From: Pseudomonadota bacterium
Lineage (GTDB): Bacteria; Pseudomonadota; Gammaproteobacteria; Steroidobacterales; Steroidobacteraceae
Assembly: GCA_021779535.1 (NCBI GenBank)
Contig: JAJYAM010000001.1
Span: 76,595 to 140,594 of the forward strand
Length of the DNA stretch: 64,000 bases
Reading direction: 5' to 3'
The position numbers and the translations under genes were made by a program. How positions within the stretch are numbered: position 1 is the first letter of the stretch; each line of letters starts with the position of its first letter. The notes under the pieces are model-generated. The model saw only the letters and a list, made by a program, of their open reading frames with translations. It made no database searches and had not been told where the DNA came from. Below, one piece after another: positions 43,636 through 52,453 of this stretch.

Positions 43636-44190
43636 ATGTTGAACGTGAGCCGATCGCGACCCGATCCGGTCGAGTGGGTCCCCGCGGAGCGCCTCGGCGG
43701 CCGCGAGGTCGGCGCGGTGCTGCGTCCCTGGCTGATCGGGCAAGGGTGGCTGACGCAGCGGTTGCGCGAGAAGTTCCGCGAACGCTTCGAGTGCCGGGCG
43801 GGCGATCCCTGGACCGGCCTCCTGAGCGGCGAGGAGCGCGCGTTCCTCGGAGCGAGCGATCCGGCCGGCCTCGTCCGCGAGGAATGGCTGCGGGTGGACG
43901 GCCACGACTGGGCGCTGTGCCGGGCGGTGTTGCCGGATTCGACGCTGACGGCCCATCCGTGGCTCGCGGAACTCGGTGAATCATCGCTGCCCGAGATGCT
44001 CGCGCAGCTCTCGGGCGTCACGCGCGGACCCTACGAATACGCGCGACTCACGGCCGACGCGCCGCTCGCGCGCGCGGCGCTCGGTGAGCGAACGCGTGAG
44101 GGCTTGTGGGCGCGGCGCACGCGCCTGCGGCTGCGCGGCGCACCGCTCGCGTTGCAGGAGTTGTTCCTGCCCGCGGCCGGCGGCGGCTAG
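43636..44190 (+). CDS. ubiC: Chorismate pyruvate-lyase
   Basis: A 184-residue UbiC: removes pyruvate from chorismate to give 4-hydroxybenzoate, the ring precursor of ubiquinone. Conserved features: WLTQRLRE, VREEWLRVDG, LWARRTRLRLRG and the C-terminal ALQELFLP with the catalytic Glu. TAGAAT lies six bases before the ATG and there is no ribosome site, so an internal promoter and leaderless message are possible. Followed by ubiA. Confidence 0.93.
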   Translation: MLNVSRSRPDPVEWVPAERLGGREVGAVLRPWLIGQGWLTQRLREKFRERFECRAGDPWTGLLSGEERAFLGASDPAGLVREEWLRVDGHDWALCRAVLPDSTLTAHPWLAELGESSLPEMLAQLSGVTRGPYEYARLTADAPLARAALGERTREGLWARRTRLRLRGAPLALQELFLPAAGGG

Positions 44191-44204
44191 CGGAGACGGA
44201 CGCG

Positions 44205-45173
44205 ATGCGAATGCCGCGATCCGGCGACGAGCTGGCACGGACGCTCCGCGCGCACGGGCGCCGGCTGCTGTACCGCGCGCGGTGCCATCGGTTCGTGACG
44301 CACGGATTGCCCCGCATCGGCGCGACCCTCGCGGATTACGGCCGCTTGATGCGGCTCGACCGGCCGATCGGGGGGTATCTCTTGCTCTGGCCCACGCTGT
44401 GGGCGGTGTGGATCGCGGCGAACGGGCGGCCGAGCGCCGAGATCTTCACGATCTTCGTCGTCGGCGTGCTGTTGATGCGCTCGGCGGGCTGCGTGATCAA
44501 CGACTACGCGGACCGCGCGTTCGATCCGCACGTCGCGCGCACGCGCGACCGGCCGCTCGCCGCCGGCCGGGTGTCGACGACCGAGGCGCTCGTGCTGTTC
44601 GCGATCCTGTCGCTCGCGGCGCTGACGCTCGCGCTGCGCCTCGACCGCCTCGCGCTGCTGCTCGCGCTGGGCGGCGCGTTCCTCGCGGTCACCTACCCGT
44701 TCATCAAGCGTTTTCTGTCGATCCCGCAGCTCTACCTCGGACTCTCCTTCGGCTGGGGGATTCCGATGGCATTCGCGGCCCAGCTCGGCCGCGTTCCGCG
44801 CGTCGCCTGGCTGCTGTTCCTCGCGAACCTGCTCTGGGTCACGGTGTACGACACGCTGTACGCGATGGTCGACCGCGACGACGATCTGAGAATCGGGGTG
44901 CGCTCGACCGCGATCCTGTTCGGCGATTCCGACCGGCACATCATCGCGGTGCTGCAGGCGATGACGCTGTTCGCGCTCGCGCTGGTCGGCCGCCGCGCGC
45001 ACCTCGGGGGTTGGTACGCCATGGGGCTCGCCGCGGCCGCCGCCCTGTTCGTGCGCCAGCTCTGGCTGATCCGGCGGCGCGAACGCGACGCCTGCTTCCG
45101 CGCGTTCTTGAACAACCACTACGTCGGGATGGCGGTGTTCATCGGGATTCTGCTGGATTATCAATTCCGTTAG
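44205..45173 (+). CDS. ubiA: 4-hydroxybenzoate polyprenyltransferase
   Basis: A 322-residue membrane prenyltransferase attaching the polyprenyl tail to 4-hydroxybenzoate. Prenyl-diphosphate/Mg sites: NDYADRAFDPHVARTRDRPL (about 99-118) and DTLYAMVDRDDD (about 212-223); about eight to nine hydrophobic helices. It has an N-terminal extension of about 45 residues compared with typical UbiA (about 290). The ATG at 44205 has GGAG 9 bases upstream; a second ATG at 44211 is possible. Confidence 0.94.
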   Translation: MRMPRSGDELARTLRAHGRRLLYRARCHRFVTHGLPRIGATLADYGRLMRLDRPIGGYLLLWPTLWAVWIAANGRPSAEIFTIFVVGVLLMRSAGCVINDYADRAFDPHVARTRDRPLAAGRVSTTEALVLFAILSLAALTLALRLDRLALLLALGGAFLAVTYPFIKRFLSIPQLYLGLSFGWGIPMAFAAQLGRVPRVAWLLFLANLLWVTVYDTLYAMVDRDDDLRIGVRSTAILFGDSDRHIIAVLQAMTLFALALVGRRAHLGGWYAMGLAAAAALFVRQLWLIRRRERDACFRAFLNNHYVGMAVFIGILLDYQFR

Positions 45174-45186
45174 GCCTCGGCCACTC

Positions 45187-45219
45187 TCGTCAACCAGAGC
45201 GATGATTCTCGGTTGACTA
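45187..45219 (+). promoter_or_regulatory. Putative BirA operator in front of bioB
   Basis: GTCAACC (45189-45195) and GGTTGAC (45211-45217) form a perfect inverted repeat with a 15-base spacer. The known BirA box is TTGTwAACC-N14-16-GGTTwACAA, so half-site polarity and spacing fit, with C/G replacing the A/T at the variable position. The right arm overlaps the -35 box of the bioB promoter, as expected for a repressor site. Confidence 0.65.
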
Positions 45220-45241
45220 CCGGAGTCCGCGGACGAATACT
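45213..45241 (+). promoter_or_regulatory. Putative sigma-70 promoter of bioB
   Basis: TTGACT (45213-45218), exactly 17 bases, AATACT (45236-45241). Predicted start near 45248, giving a leader of about 45 bases before bioB. Confidence 0.6.
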
Positions 45242-45292
45242 GGCCGGCGCGGAACGGGCCGGGCATGCAAGCCCCGGCAGGGGGAAAGCGCG

Positions 45293-46291
45293 ATGGCGGA
45301 GCGGGGAGAGACGACGACGGTGCGCAGCGACTGGACGCTCGGCGAGGTGCGGGCGCTGTTCGCCCGCCCGTTCATGGATTTGATCTTCGAGGCGCAGCGC
45401 GTGCACCGGCGCTTCCAGCGGCCGAACGCGATCCAGGTGAGCACGCTGCTCAGCGTGAAGACCGGTGCCTGCCCCGAGGACTGCGGCTACTGTCCGCAGA
45501 GCGTGCGCCACGACACCGGGCTCGAGCCGGCGGAACTGCTGGAAGTCGAGACGGTCGCCGAACGCGCGCGGCTCGCGAAGGCGAGCGGCGCGACGCGCTT
45601 CTGCATGGGCGCCGCGTACCGTTCGCCGAAACCGAAGGATCTGCGCAAGGTGATCGCGATGATCCGGGCGGTCAAGGATCTCGGTCTCGAGACCTGTGCG
45701 ACGCTCGGGATGCTCACCGCCGCACAGGCGCACGAGCTCAAGGACGCGGGGCTCGACTACTACAATCACAACATCGATACGTCGCCCGCGTATTATCCGA
45801 AGGTCATCGGGACCCGCTCCTTCCAGGATCGGCTCGACACCTTGCAAGCGGTGCGCGCCGCCGGCATGCAGGTCTGCTGCGGCGGGATCGTCGGCATGGG
45901 CGAGGAGCCGGAGGATCGGGTCGCGATGCTGCACACGCTCGCGACGCTGCCGACGCACCCGGAGAGCGTGCCGATCAACCGCCTGGTGCGCGTCGCGGGA
46001 ACGCCGCTCGCCGACTCGGCGCCGATCGACTCGTTCGATTTCGTGCGCACGATCGCGGTCGCGCGACTCCTGATGCCGCGGGCGCACGTGCGCTTGTCCG
46101 CCGGCCGCGCCGAGATGAACGACGAGTTGCAGGCGCTGTGCTTCCTCGCCGGCGCGAACTCGATCTTCTACGGCGAGAAATTGCTGACGACGGGCAATCC
46201 GGACTGCGAGCACGATGCGCGGCTGTTCGATCGCCTGAATCTCGTCGCCGAGCCCGGGCCCGAGGAGTCGCGGGTCGCCGCGACCGGCTGA
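45293..46291 (+). CDS. bioB: Biotin synthase
   Basis: A 332-residue radical SAM enzyme that inserts sulfur into dethiobiotin. The SAM cluster motif CPEDCGYC gives Cys at about 60, 64 and 67. The second, sacrificial [2Fe-2S] cluster residues are represented by [15 protein letters not shown] and [13 protein letters not shown], with the Arg in HVRLSAGR. Preceded by the BirA-like operator and followed 12 bases later by bioC. Confidence 0.97.
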   Translation: MAERGETTTVRSDWTLGEVRALFARPFMDLIFEAQRVHRRFQRPNAIQVSTLLSVKTGACPEDCGYCPQSVRHDTGLEPAELLEVETVAERARLAKASGATRFCMGAAYRSPKPKDLRKVIAMIRAVKDLGLETCATLGMLTAAQAHELKDAGLDYYNHNIDTSPAYYPKVIGTRSFQDRLDTLQAVRAAGMQVCCGGIVGMGEEPEDRVAMLHTLATLPTHPESVPINRLVRVAGTPLADSAPIDSFDFVRTIAVARLLMPRAHVRLSAGRAEMNDELQALCFLAGANSIFYGEKLLTTGNPDCEHDARLFDRLNLVAEPGPEESRVAATG

Positions 46292-46303
46292 CGCGGCGCG
46301 CCG

Positions 46304-47212
46304 ATGCCGACGGGCGCCGAGGCCGCCGCCTATCGTTGCGACCGCGCCGCGGTGCGCCGCGCGTTCGGGCGTGCCGCGAGCAGCTACGACGCGGCGGCGA
46401 TCGTGCAGGCGGAGGCGCGCGACGAGCTGCTCCGCCGGCTGGATTACGTCGCCGTCGAGCCGCGGCTCGTCGTCGATGCCGGTGCCGGCACCGGCCAGGC
46501 GAGCAGGGCCCTGAAGCACCGCTATCCGCGCGCCAGGGTGGTCGCGGTGGACGTCGCGTTCGCGATGCTGCGCGCGTCCGGGCGGCGCGCCTGGTGGCGC
46601 CGCGCGCCGCCGTTCGACCGGCTCTGCGGGGACCTGGAACGGCTGCCGTTCGCCGACGCGAGCGTCGACTTGCTGTTCAGCAACCTCGCGCTGCCCTGGT
46701 GCGATCCCGACCGCGCGCTCGCCGAGGCGCGCCGGGTGCTCGCGCCGCGCGGCCTGCTGAGCCTGACGACCTTCGGCCCCGACACGCTGCGGGAACTGCG
46801 CGCCGCGTGGGCGCAGGTGGACGCCGGCGCGCACGTGATCCCGTTCATCGACATGCACGATCTCGGCGACGCGCTCGTCCGCGCCGGATTCGAACAGCCG
46901 GTCCTCGACGTCGAGCGCCGCACCCTGCAGTACGCGGAGCTCGCGGACCTCGTCGCGGCGCTGCGCGCGAGCGGGAGCCGCAACGTGCTGGCCGCGCGCG
47001 CGCGCGGCCTCACCGGCCGGCGCAAGGCGCGCGCGGTGCGCGAGGCGTATGAACGCGAGCGCCGCGACGGCCGCCTCCCCGCGAGCTGCGAGATCGTGTT
47101 CGCGCACGCCTGGGCGGCGGTCGCGCCGACCGCGGCCCGACCCCGGGACGACCCCGCGGTGATCCCGCTCGAGACCTTGCGCAACGGTCTGCGCGACCGG
47201 CGGCGGCGATGA
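46304..47212 (+). CDS. bioC: Malonyl-ACP O-methyltransferase
   Basis: A 302-residue SAM methyltransferase. AFGRAASSYDAAAIVQAEARDELL is the N-terminal BioC signature (read in parts), VVDAGAGTGQASRAL the SAM-binding motif I, and LFSNLALPWCDPDRALAEARRVL the post-motif region. It masks malonyl-ACP as its methyl ester to start pimelate synthesis. The flanking bioB and bioD support the call. ATGA overlap with bioD. Confidence 0.93.
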   Translation: MPTGAEAAAYRCDRAAVRRAFGRAASSYDAAAIVQAEARDELLRRLDYVAVEPRLVVDAGAGTGQASRALKHRYPRARVVAVDVAFAMLRASGRRAWWRRAPPFDRLCGDLERLPFADASVDLLFSNLALPWCDPDRALAEARRVLAPRGLLSLTTFGPDTLRELRAAWAQVDAGAHVIPFIDMHDLGDALVRAGFEQPVLDVERRTLQYAELADLVAALRASGSRNVLAARARGLTGRRKARAVREAYERERRDGRLPASCEIVFAHAWAAVAPTAARPRDDPAVIPLETLRNGLRDRRRR

Positions 47213-47925
47213 GCGCACTCGGGCTGTTCGTGACCGGGACCGATACCGGGGTCGGCAAGACCCGGGTCGCGGCCGGTTTGTGCCGCGCGTACGGCGCACG
47301 CGGCCTGCGCGTCGCGGCGATGAAGCCGGTCGCCTCGGGGAGCGTGCGCGGCCCGCGGGGACTGCGCAACGAGGACGCGCTCGAGCTGCAGCGGGCGATG
47401 ACGGTTCGCGCGACCTACGCCGAGATCAACCCGTTCGCGTTCGAGCCGCCGATCGCGCCGCATATCGCCGCCGAGGAAGCGGGGACGCCGATCGATTTCG
47501 CGCGGCTCGAGTCGGCTTACCGGCGGCTCAGCGCGCGCAGCGACGTCGTGGTCGTCGAGGGCGCCGGCGGATGGCTCGCGCCGCTCGACGCCGCCCGCGG
47601 CTTCGCCGATCTGGCGGTCGCCTGGGGGCTCGACGTCGTGATCGTGGTCGGGTTGCGGCTCGGCTGCCTGAACCACGCATTGCTCACCGCCGAATCGGTC
47701 GAACGGCGGGGCTTGCGGATCGCGGGCTGGGTCGGCAATGCGATCGACTCGCGATTCGAGCGGCGCCGGGCGAACCTGGCGACACTGCGCGCGCGCTTGC
47801 CGGCACCCTGCCTGGGGCTCCTGCCGCATGCGCCCGTCGCCGATTGGCGCGCGATCGGCGAGCGACTCTCCCGCCGCCTGGTCCTGCCGCCGGAGCTCGG
47901 TCGCCGCCGCCGATCGCGCGTTTAG
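47209..47925 (+). CDS. bioD: Dethiobiotin synthetase
   Basis: A 238-residue P-loop ligase closing the ureido ring from 7,8-diaminopelargonate, CO2 and ATP. GTDTGVGKT (about 10-18), KPVASG (substrate Lys), VVVEGAGGWLAPLD and the C-terminal WVGNAID are typical. Last gene of the bio run. bioF, bioA and a bioH-type esterase are not in this cluster. Confidence 0.95.
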   Translation: MSALGLFVTGTDTGVGKTRVAAGLCRAYGARGLRVAAMKPVASGSVRGPRGLRNEDALELQRAMTVRATYAEINPFAFEPPIAPHIAAEEAGTPIDFARLESAYRRLSARSDVVVVEGAGGWLAPLDAARGFADLAVAWGLDVVIVVGLRLGCLNHALLTAESVERRGLRIAGWVGNAIDSRFERRRANLATLRARLPAPCLGLLPHAPVADWRAIGERLSRRLVLPPELGRRRRSRV

Positions 47926-47955
47926 TTGCCCTTGATTTGCATTTGCTTCTAAGAT
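47926..47955 (+). promoter_or_regulatory. Putative promoter of the DUF2244-cox operon
   Basis: TTGCCC (47926-47931), 18 bases, TAAGAT (47950-47955), in the only AT-rich patch between bioD and the cox genes. Predicted start near 47962. Confidence 0.4.
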
Positions 47956-47990
47956 AACTCGCCGTCGGACAGCGCAAAGCGCGGAGCGGG

Positions 47991-48491
47991 ATGGAACTGC
48001 GCATCGACATAGCGCCGAACTGTTCGCTGAGCCCGGCGGGTGCGAAGCGATTCATGGCGTCGATCGGCCTGCTCTCGCTGCCGCTGTCGTTGGTGTGGGC
48101 GTGGCGGGGCTTCTGGCCGGTGCTGCTCTACTGGGCGCTCGAGATGGTCGCGCTCGGGATGGCGTTGCGGGTGTCGATGGGGCGGCGGTTCGAGTCGCAG
48201 ACCGTTCGGGTCACGGAGTCGCAGGTGAGCCTGGTCACCCGCACGCGCCGCGGCGAGACGCACGAGGTGTTCGCACGTCACTGGGCGAAGGTCCGGCTCG
48301 TGGGCGCGCGATCCGCGCAGAGCCGCAGCCGGCTGACGATCGAGAGCCGCGGCCGCGCGATCGAGATCGGCGGTTTCCTCACGGATGAGGACCGGCGGCG
48401 GCTCGCCGCGCGATTGCGGACCGTGGTCGGTGGGATGAATGAGTCGCCGCCGCTGGAAGTGAATAGCACCGTGGGGGATCCGTCGAGATGA
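47991..48491 (+). CDS. DUF2244 membrane protein of the cox operon
   Basis: A 166-residue protein of the DUF2244 family, which is regularly encoded beside cytochrome oxidase genes. N-terminal PNCSLSPAGAKRFM, two closely spaced membrane helices (about 24-58), then a cytoplasmic domain with ESQVSLVTRTRRGETHEVFARHWAKV (in parts), EIGGFLTDEDRRRLA. The biochemical role is unknown. Its stop overlaps the coxB start by ATGA, and it has GCGGAGCGGG before the ATG. Confidence 0.9.
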   Translation: MELRIDIAPNCSLSPAGAKRFMASIGLLSLPLSLVWAWRGFWPVLLYWALEMVALGMALRVSMGRRFESQTVRVTESQVSLVTRTRRGETHEVFARHWAKVRLVGARSAQSRSRLTIESRGRAIEIGGFLTDEDRRRLAARLRTVVGGMNESPPLEVNSTVGDPSR

Positions 48492-49477
48492 ATCTGAACC
48501 GGTTGACCGTGAACCACATTCGCCCAACCCGCACGCGGGGGGCGGTCCTGCGCAGGGCACTCGGCCTGCTCGCCGCCTCGCTGCTCGCCGGGTCGACCGG
48601 GGCACAGGCATTTCCGGCGATGAACATGCCGGTCGGTGTCACGGTGCTGAGCCACGACATCTATCGCATCCACATGGAGGTGCTCTGGGTCTGCGTCGCG
48701 ATCGCGGTCGCGGTGTTCGGCGTGATGATCACCGCGCTGATCCGGTTCCGCCATTCGAAAGGCGCGGTTCCCGACACGACGATGACGCACAGCACCGCCG
48801 CCGAGGTGATCTGGACGATCATTCCGGTGCTGATCCTGGTCGCGTTGGCGATCCCGGCCGCCCGGACGATGATCAAGATCGACGACACGACCCACGCCGG
48901 ACTCACGATCCGGGTGACCGGCTATCAATGGAAGTGGCACTACACCTATCTCGGCGATGCGTCGGGCATCCGCTTCTTCTCCACGCTGTCGCAGAACTCG
49001 AACTTCGCGAGCCAGCTGGACTCGGGCATCGATCCGCGGACCGTCCCGCACTACCTGCTGTCGGTCGACCACCCGCTGGTGATCCCGAGCGGGGTCAAGG
49101 TGCGCTTGTTGATCACCTCCGCCGACGTGATCCACGCATGGTGGGTGCCCGCGTTCGGCGTGAAGCGCTCGGCGATCCCCGGGTTCATCAACGAGCTGTG
49201 GGTCAAGGTCCTGCCGGGCCACGAGGGCGTGTACCGCGGCCAGTGCGCGGCGCTCTGCGGTCGCGGCCACGGCTTCATGCCGATCGTCGTCGACGTGAAG
49301 ACACCGGCCGACTTCGCCAAGTGGGTCGCCGCGCAGAAGGCCGCGTTGAAGCAGGCCTCGGCGGCCCCCGTGCCGGCCGCGACCGCGCCGAACGAAGCCC
49401 CGGTCGCGCGGGCCCGCATCGCCGCGCCGGCCTCGCCGCTCGCTCGGCGCCCGCTCACGGCCCGGATTTCCGATTAA
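48488..49477 (+). CDS. coxB: Cytochrome c oxidase subunit II
   Basis: A 329-residue subunit that takes electrons from cytochrome c at its CuA centre. Signal peptide about 23-43, two transmembrane helices (VLWVCVAIAVAVFGVMITALI and VIWTIIPVLILVALAI), then the cupredoxin domain with GYQWKWHY, DVIHAWWVPAFGVK and the CuA motif QCAALCGRGHGFM (Cys, Cys, His, Met ligands). An Ala/Pro-rich C-terminal tail follows; there is no fused cytochrome c domain. Confidence 0.97.
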   Translation: MNLNRLTVNHIRPTRTRGAVLRRALGLLAASLLAGSTGAQAFPAMNMPVGVTVLSHDIYRIHMEVLWVCVAIAVAVFGVMITALIRFRHSKGAVPDTTMTHSTAAEVIWTIIPVLILVALAIPAARTMIKIDDTTHAGLTIRVTGYQWKWHYTYLGDASGIRFFSTLSQNSNFASQLDSGIDPRTVPHYLLSVDHPLVIPSGVKVRLLITSADVIHAWWVPAFGVKRSAIPGFINELWVKVLPGHEGVYRGQCAALCGRGHGFMPIVVDVKTPADFAKWVAAQKAALKQASAAPVPAATAPNEAPVARARIAAPASPLARRPLTARISD

Positions 49478-49517
49478 TACGGCTAGAGTCCCCCCTTCTT
49501 CAGAGAGTCCTCGCACC

Positions 49518-51119
49518 ATGGCCCACGCAATCGAGATCGCACCCGACGCGCACGACGCACACGCCGCTCACGACGGCCCGGACACCGGCATCAGGCGCTG
49601 GTTGTTCGCGACGAACCACAAGGACATCGGGACGATGTACCTGACGCTCAGCCTGATCATGTTCTTCGTCGGCGGCGCGATGGCGATGGTGATCCGCGCC
49701 GAGCTGTTCGAGCCCGGTATGCAGCTCGTCGACCCGGCGTTCTACAACCAGATGATGACGATGCACGCGCTGGTGATGATCTTCGGCGCGGTGATGCCGG
49801 CGTTCGTCGGCCTCGCGAACTGGATGATCCCGCTGCAGATCGGCGCCCCGGACATGGCGTTGCCGCGGCTCAACAATTTCAGCTTCTGGCTGCTGCCGTT
49901 CGCGTTCACGCTGCTGCTGTCCACGCTGCTGGTTCCGGGCGGCGCTCCGGCCGGCGGCTGGACGATGTATCCGCCGCTCGCGCTGCAGTTCGGCGACAGC
50001 TTCCCGATGCTGATCTTCTCGATCCACCTGATGGGAATCTCCTCGATCCTGGGTGCGATCAACGTGATCGTGACGATCCTGAACCTGCGTGCGCCCGGGA
50101 TGACGCTGCTCAAGATGCCGCTGTTCTGCTGGACCTGGCTGATCACCGCGTACCTGCTGATCGCGGTGATGCCGGTGCTCGCCGGCGCGGTCACGATGCT
50201 TCTGACCGACCACTTCTTCCACACCAGCTTCTTCAACGCGGCGGGCGGCGGCGACCCGTTGATGTACGAGCACATCTTCTGGTTCTTCGGGCACCCCGAG
50301 GTCTACATCATGATCCTGCCGGCCTTCGGGATCATCTCGGAAATCATCCCGACGTTCTCCCGCAAGCCGCTGTTCGGCGCGACCTCGATGATCTACGCGA
50401 CCGCGTCGATCGCGTTCCTGTCGTTCATCGTCTGGGGTCACCACATGTTCGTCGACGGAATGCCGACGTCGGCCGACCTGTTCTTCATGCTGTCGACGAT
50501 GCTGATCGCGGTGCCGACCGGCGTGAAGATCTTCAACTGGACCGCGACGATGTGGCGCGGCTCGCTGTCGTTCGAGCCGCCGATGCTGTTCGCGATCGGC
50601 TTCCTGTTCATGTTCTCGATCGGCGGCTTCTCGGGCCTGATGCTCGCGATGGTGCCGGCCGACTTCCAGTACAACCAGTCGTACTTCGTCGTCGCCCACT
50701 TCCACTACGTGCTGGTGCCGGGTGCGGTGTTCGCGATCATGGGCGGCGTTTATTACTGGCTGCCGAAGTGGACCGGCAACCTGTACAACATGAAGCTCGC
50801 GAAGACGCATTTCTGGCTGTCGACGATCTTCGTGAATGTGCTGTTCTTCCCGCAGCACTTCCTCGGCCTCGCCGGGATGCCGCGGCGCATTCCGGACTAT
50901 GCGGTGCAGTTCACCGACTGGAACATGGTCTCCTCGATCGGCGGCTTCGGTTTCGGCCTGTCGCAGATCCTGTTCGCGATCGCGATCATCCAGTGCGTCC
51001 GGGGCGGCAAGAAGGCGACCGCGGAGGTGTGGACCGGTGCGGCCCCGCACGGGCTCGAGTGGACGATCCCGTCACCCGCTCCGTATCACAGCTTCCAGAC
51101 CGCGCCCGAAGTCCGGTGA
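49518..51119 (+). CDS. coxA: Cytochrome c oxidase subunit I
   Basis: A 533-residue twelve-helix heme-copper oxidase core. LFATNHKDIGTMYL at the start, TMHALVMIFGAVMPAF (heme a ligand His), HPEVYIMILPAFGIIS (CuB His and cross-linked Tyr), VWGHHMFVDGM (two CuB His), VAHFHYVLVPGAVF (heme a and a3 ligands). The N-terminus carries an unusual His/Asp/Ala-rich stretch (DAHDAHAAHDG). A-type oxidase. Its stop overlaps a 41-residue gene as GTGA. Confidence 0.98.
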   Translation: MAHAIEIAPDAHDAHAAHDGPDTGIRRWLFATNHKDIGTMYLTLSLIMFFVGGAMAMVIRAELFEPGMQLVDPAFYNQMMTMHALVMIFGAVMPAFVGLANWMIPLQIGAPDMALPRLNNFSFWLLPFAFTLLLSTLLVPGGAPAGGWTMYPPLALQFGDSFPMLIFSIHLMGISSILGAINVIVTILNLRAPGMTLLKMPLFCWTWLITAYLLIAVMPVLAGAVTMLLTDHFFHTSFFNAAGGGDPLMYEHIFWFFGHPEVYIMILPAFGIISEIIPTFSRKPLFGATSMIYATASIAFLSFIVWGHHMFVDGMPTSADLFFMLSTMLIAVPTGVKIFNWTATMWRGSLSFEPPMLFAIGFLFMFSIGGFSGLMLAMVPADFQYNQSYFVVAHFHYVLVPGAVFAIMGGVYYWLPKWTGNLYNMKLAKTHFWLSTIFVNVLFFPQHFLGLAGMPRRIPDYAVQFTDWNMVSSIGGFGFGLSQILFAIAIIQCVRGGKKATAEVWTGAAPHGLEWTIPSPAPYHSFQTAPEVR

Positions 51120-51241
51120 CCGCGGATCACTCGCCCGAACGCGAGCGGCGCGTCCGCCGTACCACCGCATTGATGGCGGCGGTCGCGCTGGTCTTCTACT
51201 TCGGTTACATCGCGATGAAGCTCTATCGCCACTACCATTAG
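51116..51241 (+). CDS. Small membrane protein of the cox operon (putative oxidase assembly peptide)
   Basis: A 41-residue frame whose GTG start overlaps the coxA stop as GTGA. It has a charged N-terminus with six arginines, one hydrophobic helix (LMAAVALVFYFGYIAM) and a short basic tail ending in KLYRHYH. It matches in size, topology and position the small proteins found after ctaD in many betaproteobacteria and gammaproteobacteria, sometimes called cytochrome oxidase small assembly protein; assignment is from memory of that pattern. Here it sits where ctaG/cox11 usually follows, but coxC comes next. Confidence 0.78.
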   Translation: MTADHSPERERRVRRTTALMAAVALVFYFGYIAMKLYRHYH

Positions 51242-51253
51242 AGAAAGAGGCCC

Positions 51254-52141
51254 ATGGCGCAATCCCACGTCCCGAACGCCGACAAGTACTACGTCCCGCA
51301 CTCGAGCCCGTGGCCGATCTACGGCTCGGTGACCCTGTTCACGGTGATGGCCGGCGCCGTCGCGACCCTCGACGGCTGGCTGCCGGCGTGGTCGCTCCTG
51401 CCGGGCTTCGCGATGCTCGCGGGCCTTTTCATCCTGTGGTTCGGCACCGTGATCCGCGAGAACGAGCAGGGCCTGTACAACATGGCCGTGGACCGATCGT
51501 TCCGGATGGCGATGATGTGGTTCATCTTCTCGGAAGTGATGTTCTTCGCGGCGTTCTTCGGCGCGCTGTTCTATGCGCGCGCGCTGGTGATGCCGTGGCT
51601 GAGCGGCGACGGCACGAAGCTGATGACGAACATCCTGCTGTGGAGCCGGTATCACGGCACGTGGCCGACGAACGGGCCGGGCGCGCTCGGGCCGCGCGCG
51701 AACGGCAGTTTCGAATCGGTGCCCGCGCTCGGTTTGCCGGCGCTGAACACCGCGATCCTGCTGACCTCGGGCGTGACGATCACGATCGCGCACCATGCGC
51801 TGCTGCGCGGTCACCGCCGGCGCCTCGCGATCTTCCTCGCGGCGACGTTCCTGCTCGGCTTCGCGTTCGTCGCGCTGCAGGCGACGGAGTATCACGAGGC
51901 CTACACCAAGCTCGGCCTGCAGCTCGGCACCGGGATCTACGGCTCGACGTTCTTCCTGCTGACCGGGTTCCACGGGCTGCACGTGACGGTCGGCGCGATC
52001 ATGCTGGTCGTGATCTGGTTCCGGGTGATGAAGGGTCACTTCACCCCGGAACGGCATTTCGGGTTCGAGGCCGTCGCGTGGTACTGGCACTTCGTGGACG
52101 TCGTCTGGCTGGGGCTGTTCATCTTCGTCTATTGGCTCTGA
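51254..52141 (+). CDS. coxC: Cytochrome c oxidase subunit III
   Basis: A 295-residue seven-helix subunit. YYVPHSSPWPIYGSVTLF at the start, WFIFSEVMFFAAFFGALFYAR with the conserved Glu, LQATEYHEAY, TGFHGLHVTVGAIML and WYWHFVDVVWLGLFIFVYWL at the end are all diagnostic. GAAAGAGG precedes the ATG. Confidence 0.97.
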   Translation: MAQSHVPNADKYYVPHSSPWPIYGSVTLFTVMAGAVATLDGWLPAWSLLPGFAMLAGLFILWFGTVIRENEQGLYNMAVDRSFRMAMMWFIFSEVMFFAAFFGALFYARALVMPWLSGDGTKLMTNILLWSRYHGTWPTNGPGALGPRANGSFESVPALGLPALNTAILLTSGVTITIAHHALLRGHRRRLAIFLAATFLLGFAFVALQATEYHEAYTKLGLQLGTGIYGSTFFLLTGFHGLHVTVGAIMLVVIWFRVMKGHFTPERHFGFEAVAWYWHFVDVVWLGLFIFVYWL

Positions 52142-52171
52142 CGCCCCCGGCCGCCCGCCCCGCCGGGGGCG
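52142..52171. terminator. Perfect 10-bp stem-loop after coxC
   Basis: CGCCCCCGGC (52142-52151) pairs with GCCGGGGGCG (52162-52171) over a 10-base loop; it starts on the base after the coxC stop, facing the convergent DUF2909 gene. No U tract. Confidence 0.45.
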
Positions 52172-52205
52172 GGCGCACCCTCGCACGCTGCCGCGATCGC
52201 GGCGC

Positions 52206-52412
52206 TCAGCCCGTCGGTGGGTGGATCCAGCCCGCCCGGTAGGCGAGAATGAGCAGCAGGAACAGCGACACGGACAGGCCAACCCGCCAGGCCAGGGCCT
52301 TGACCATCTTGTCGCCGTCCTTCGGGTCGCGGCTCGACAGATGGAACAGGGCCTTGCCCAGACTGGCCAGGATCAGGACCAGTACCGCGATGACGAGTAG
52401 TTTGAACGGCAT
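52206..52412 (-). CDS. DUF2909 twin-transmembrane protein
   Basis: A 68-residue protein with two hydrophobic helices (about 3-23 and 46-63) separated by the polar SSRDPKDGDKMVKALAWRVG, the DUF2909 'twin transmembrane' pattern. This family is typically encoded on the opposite strand between coxC and SURF1, as here. Its role is unknown, presumably in oxidase assembly. Confidence 0.9.
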   Translation of the reverse strand: MPFKLLVIAVLVLILASLGKALFHLSSRDPKDGDKMVKALAWRVGLSVSLFLLLILAYRAGWIHPPTG

Positions 52413-52453
52413 GGATACGCTCCGTCGCCGGCATTGGCTGGGAGGATTATATC

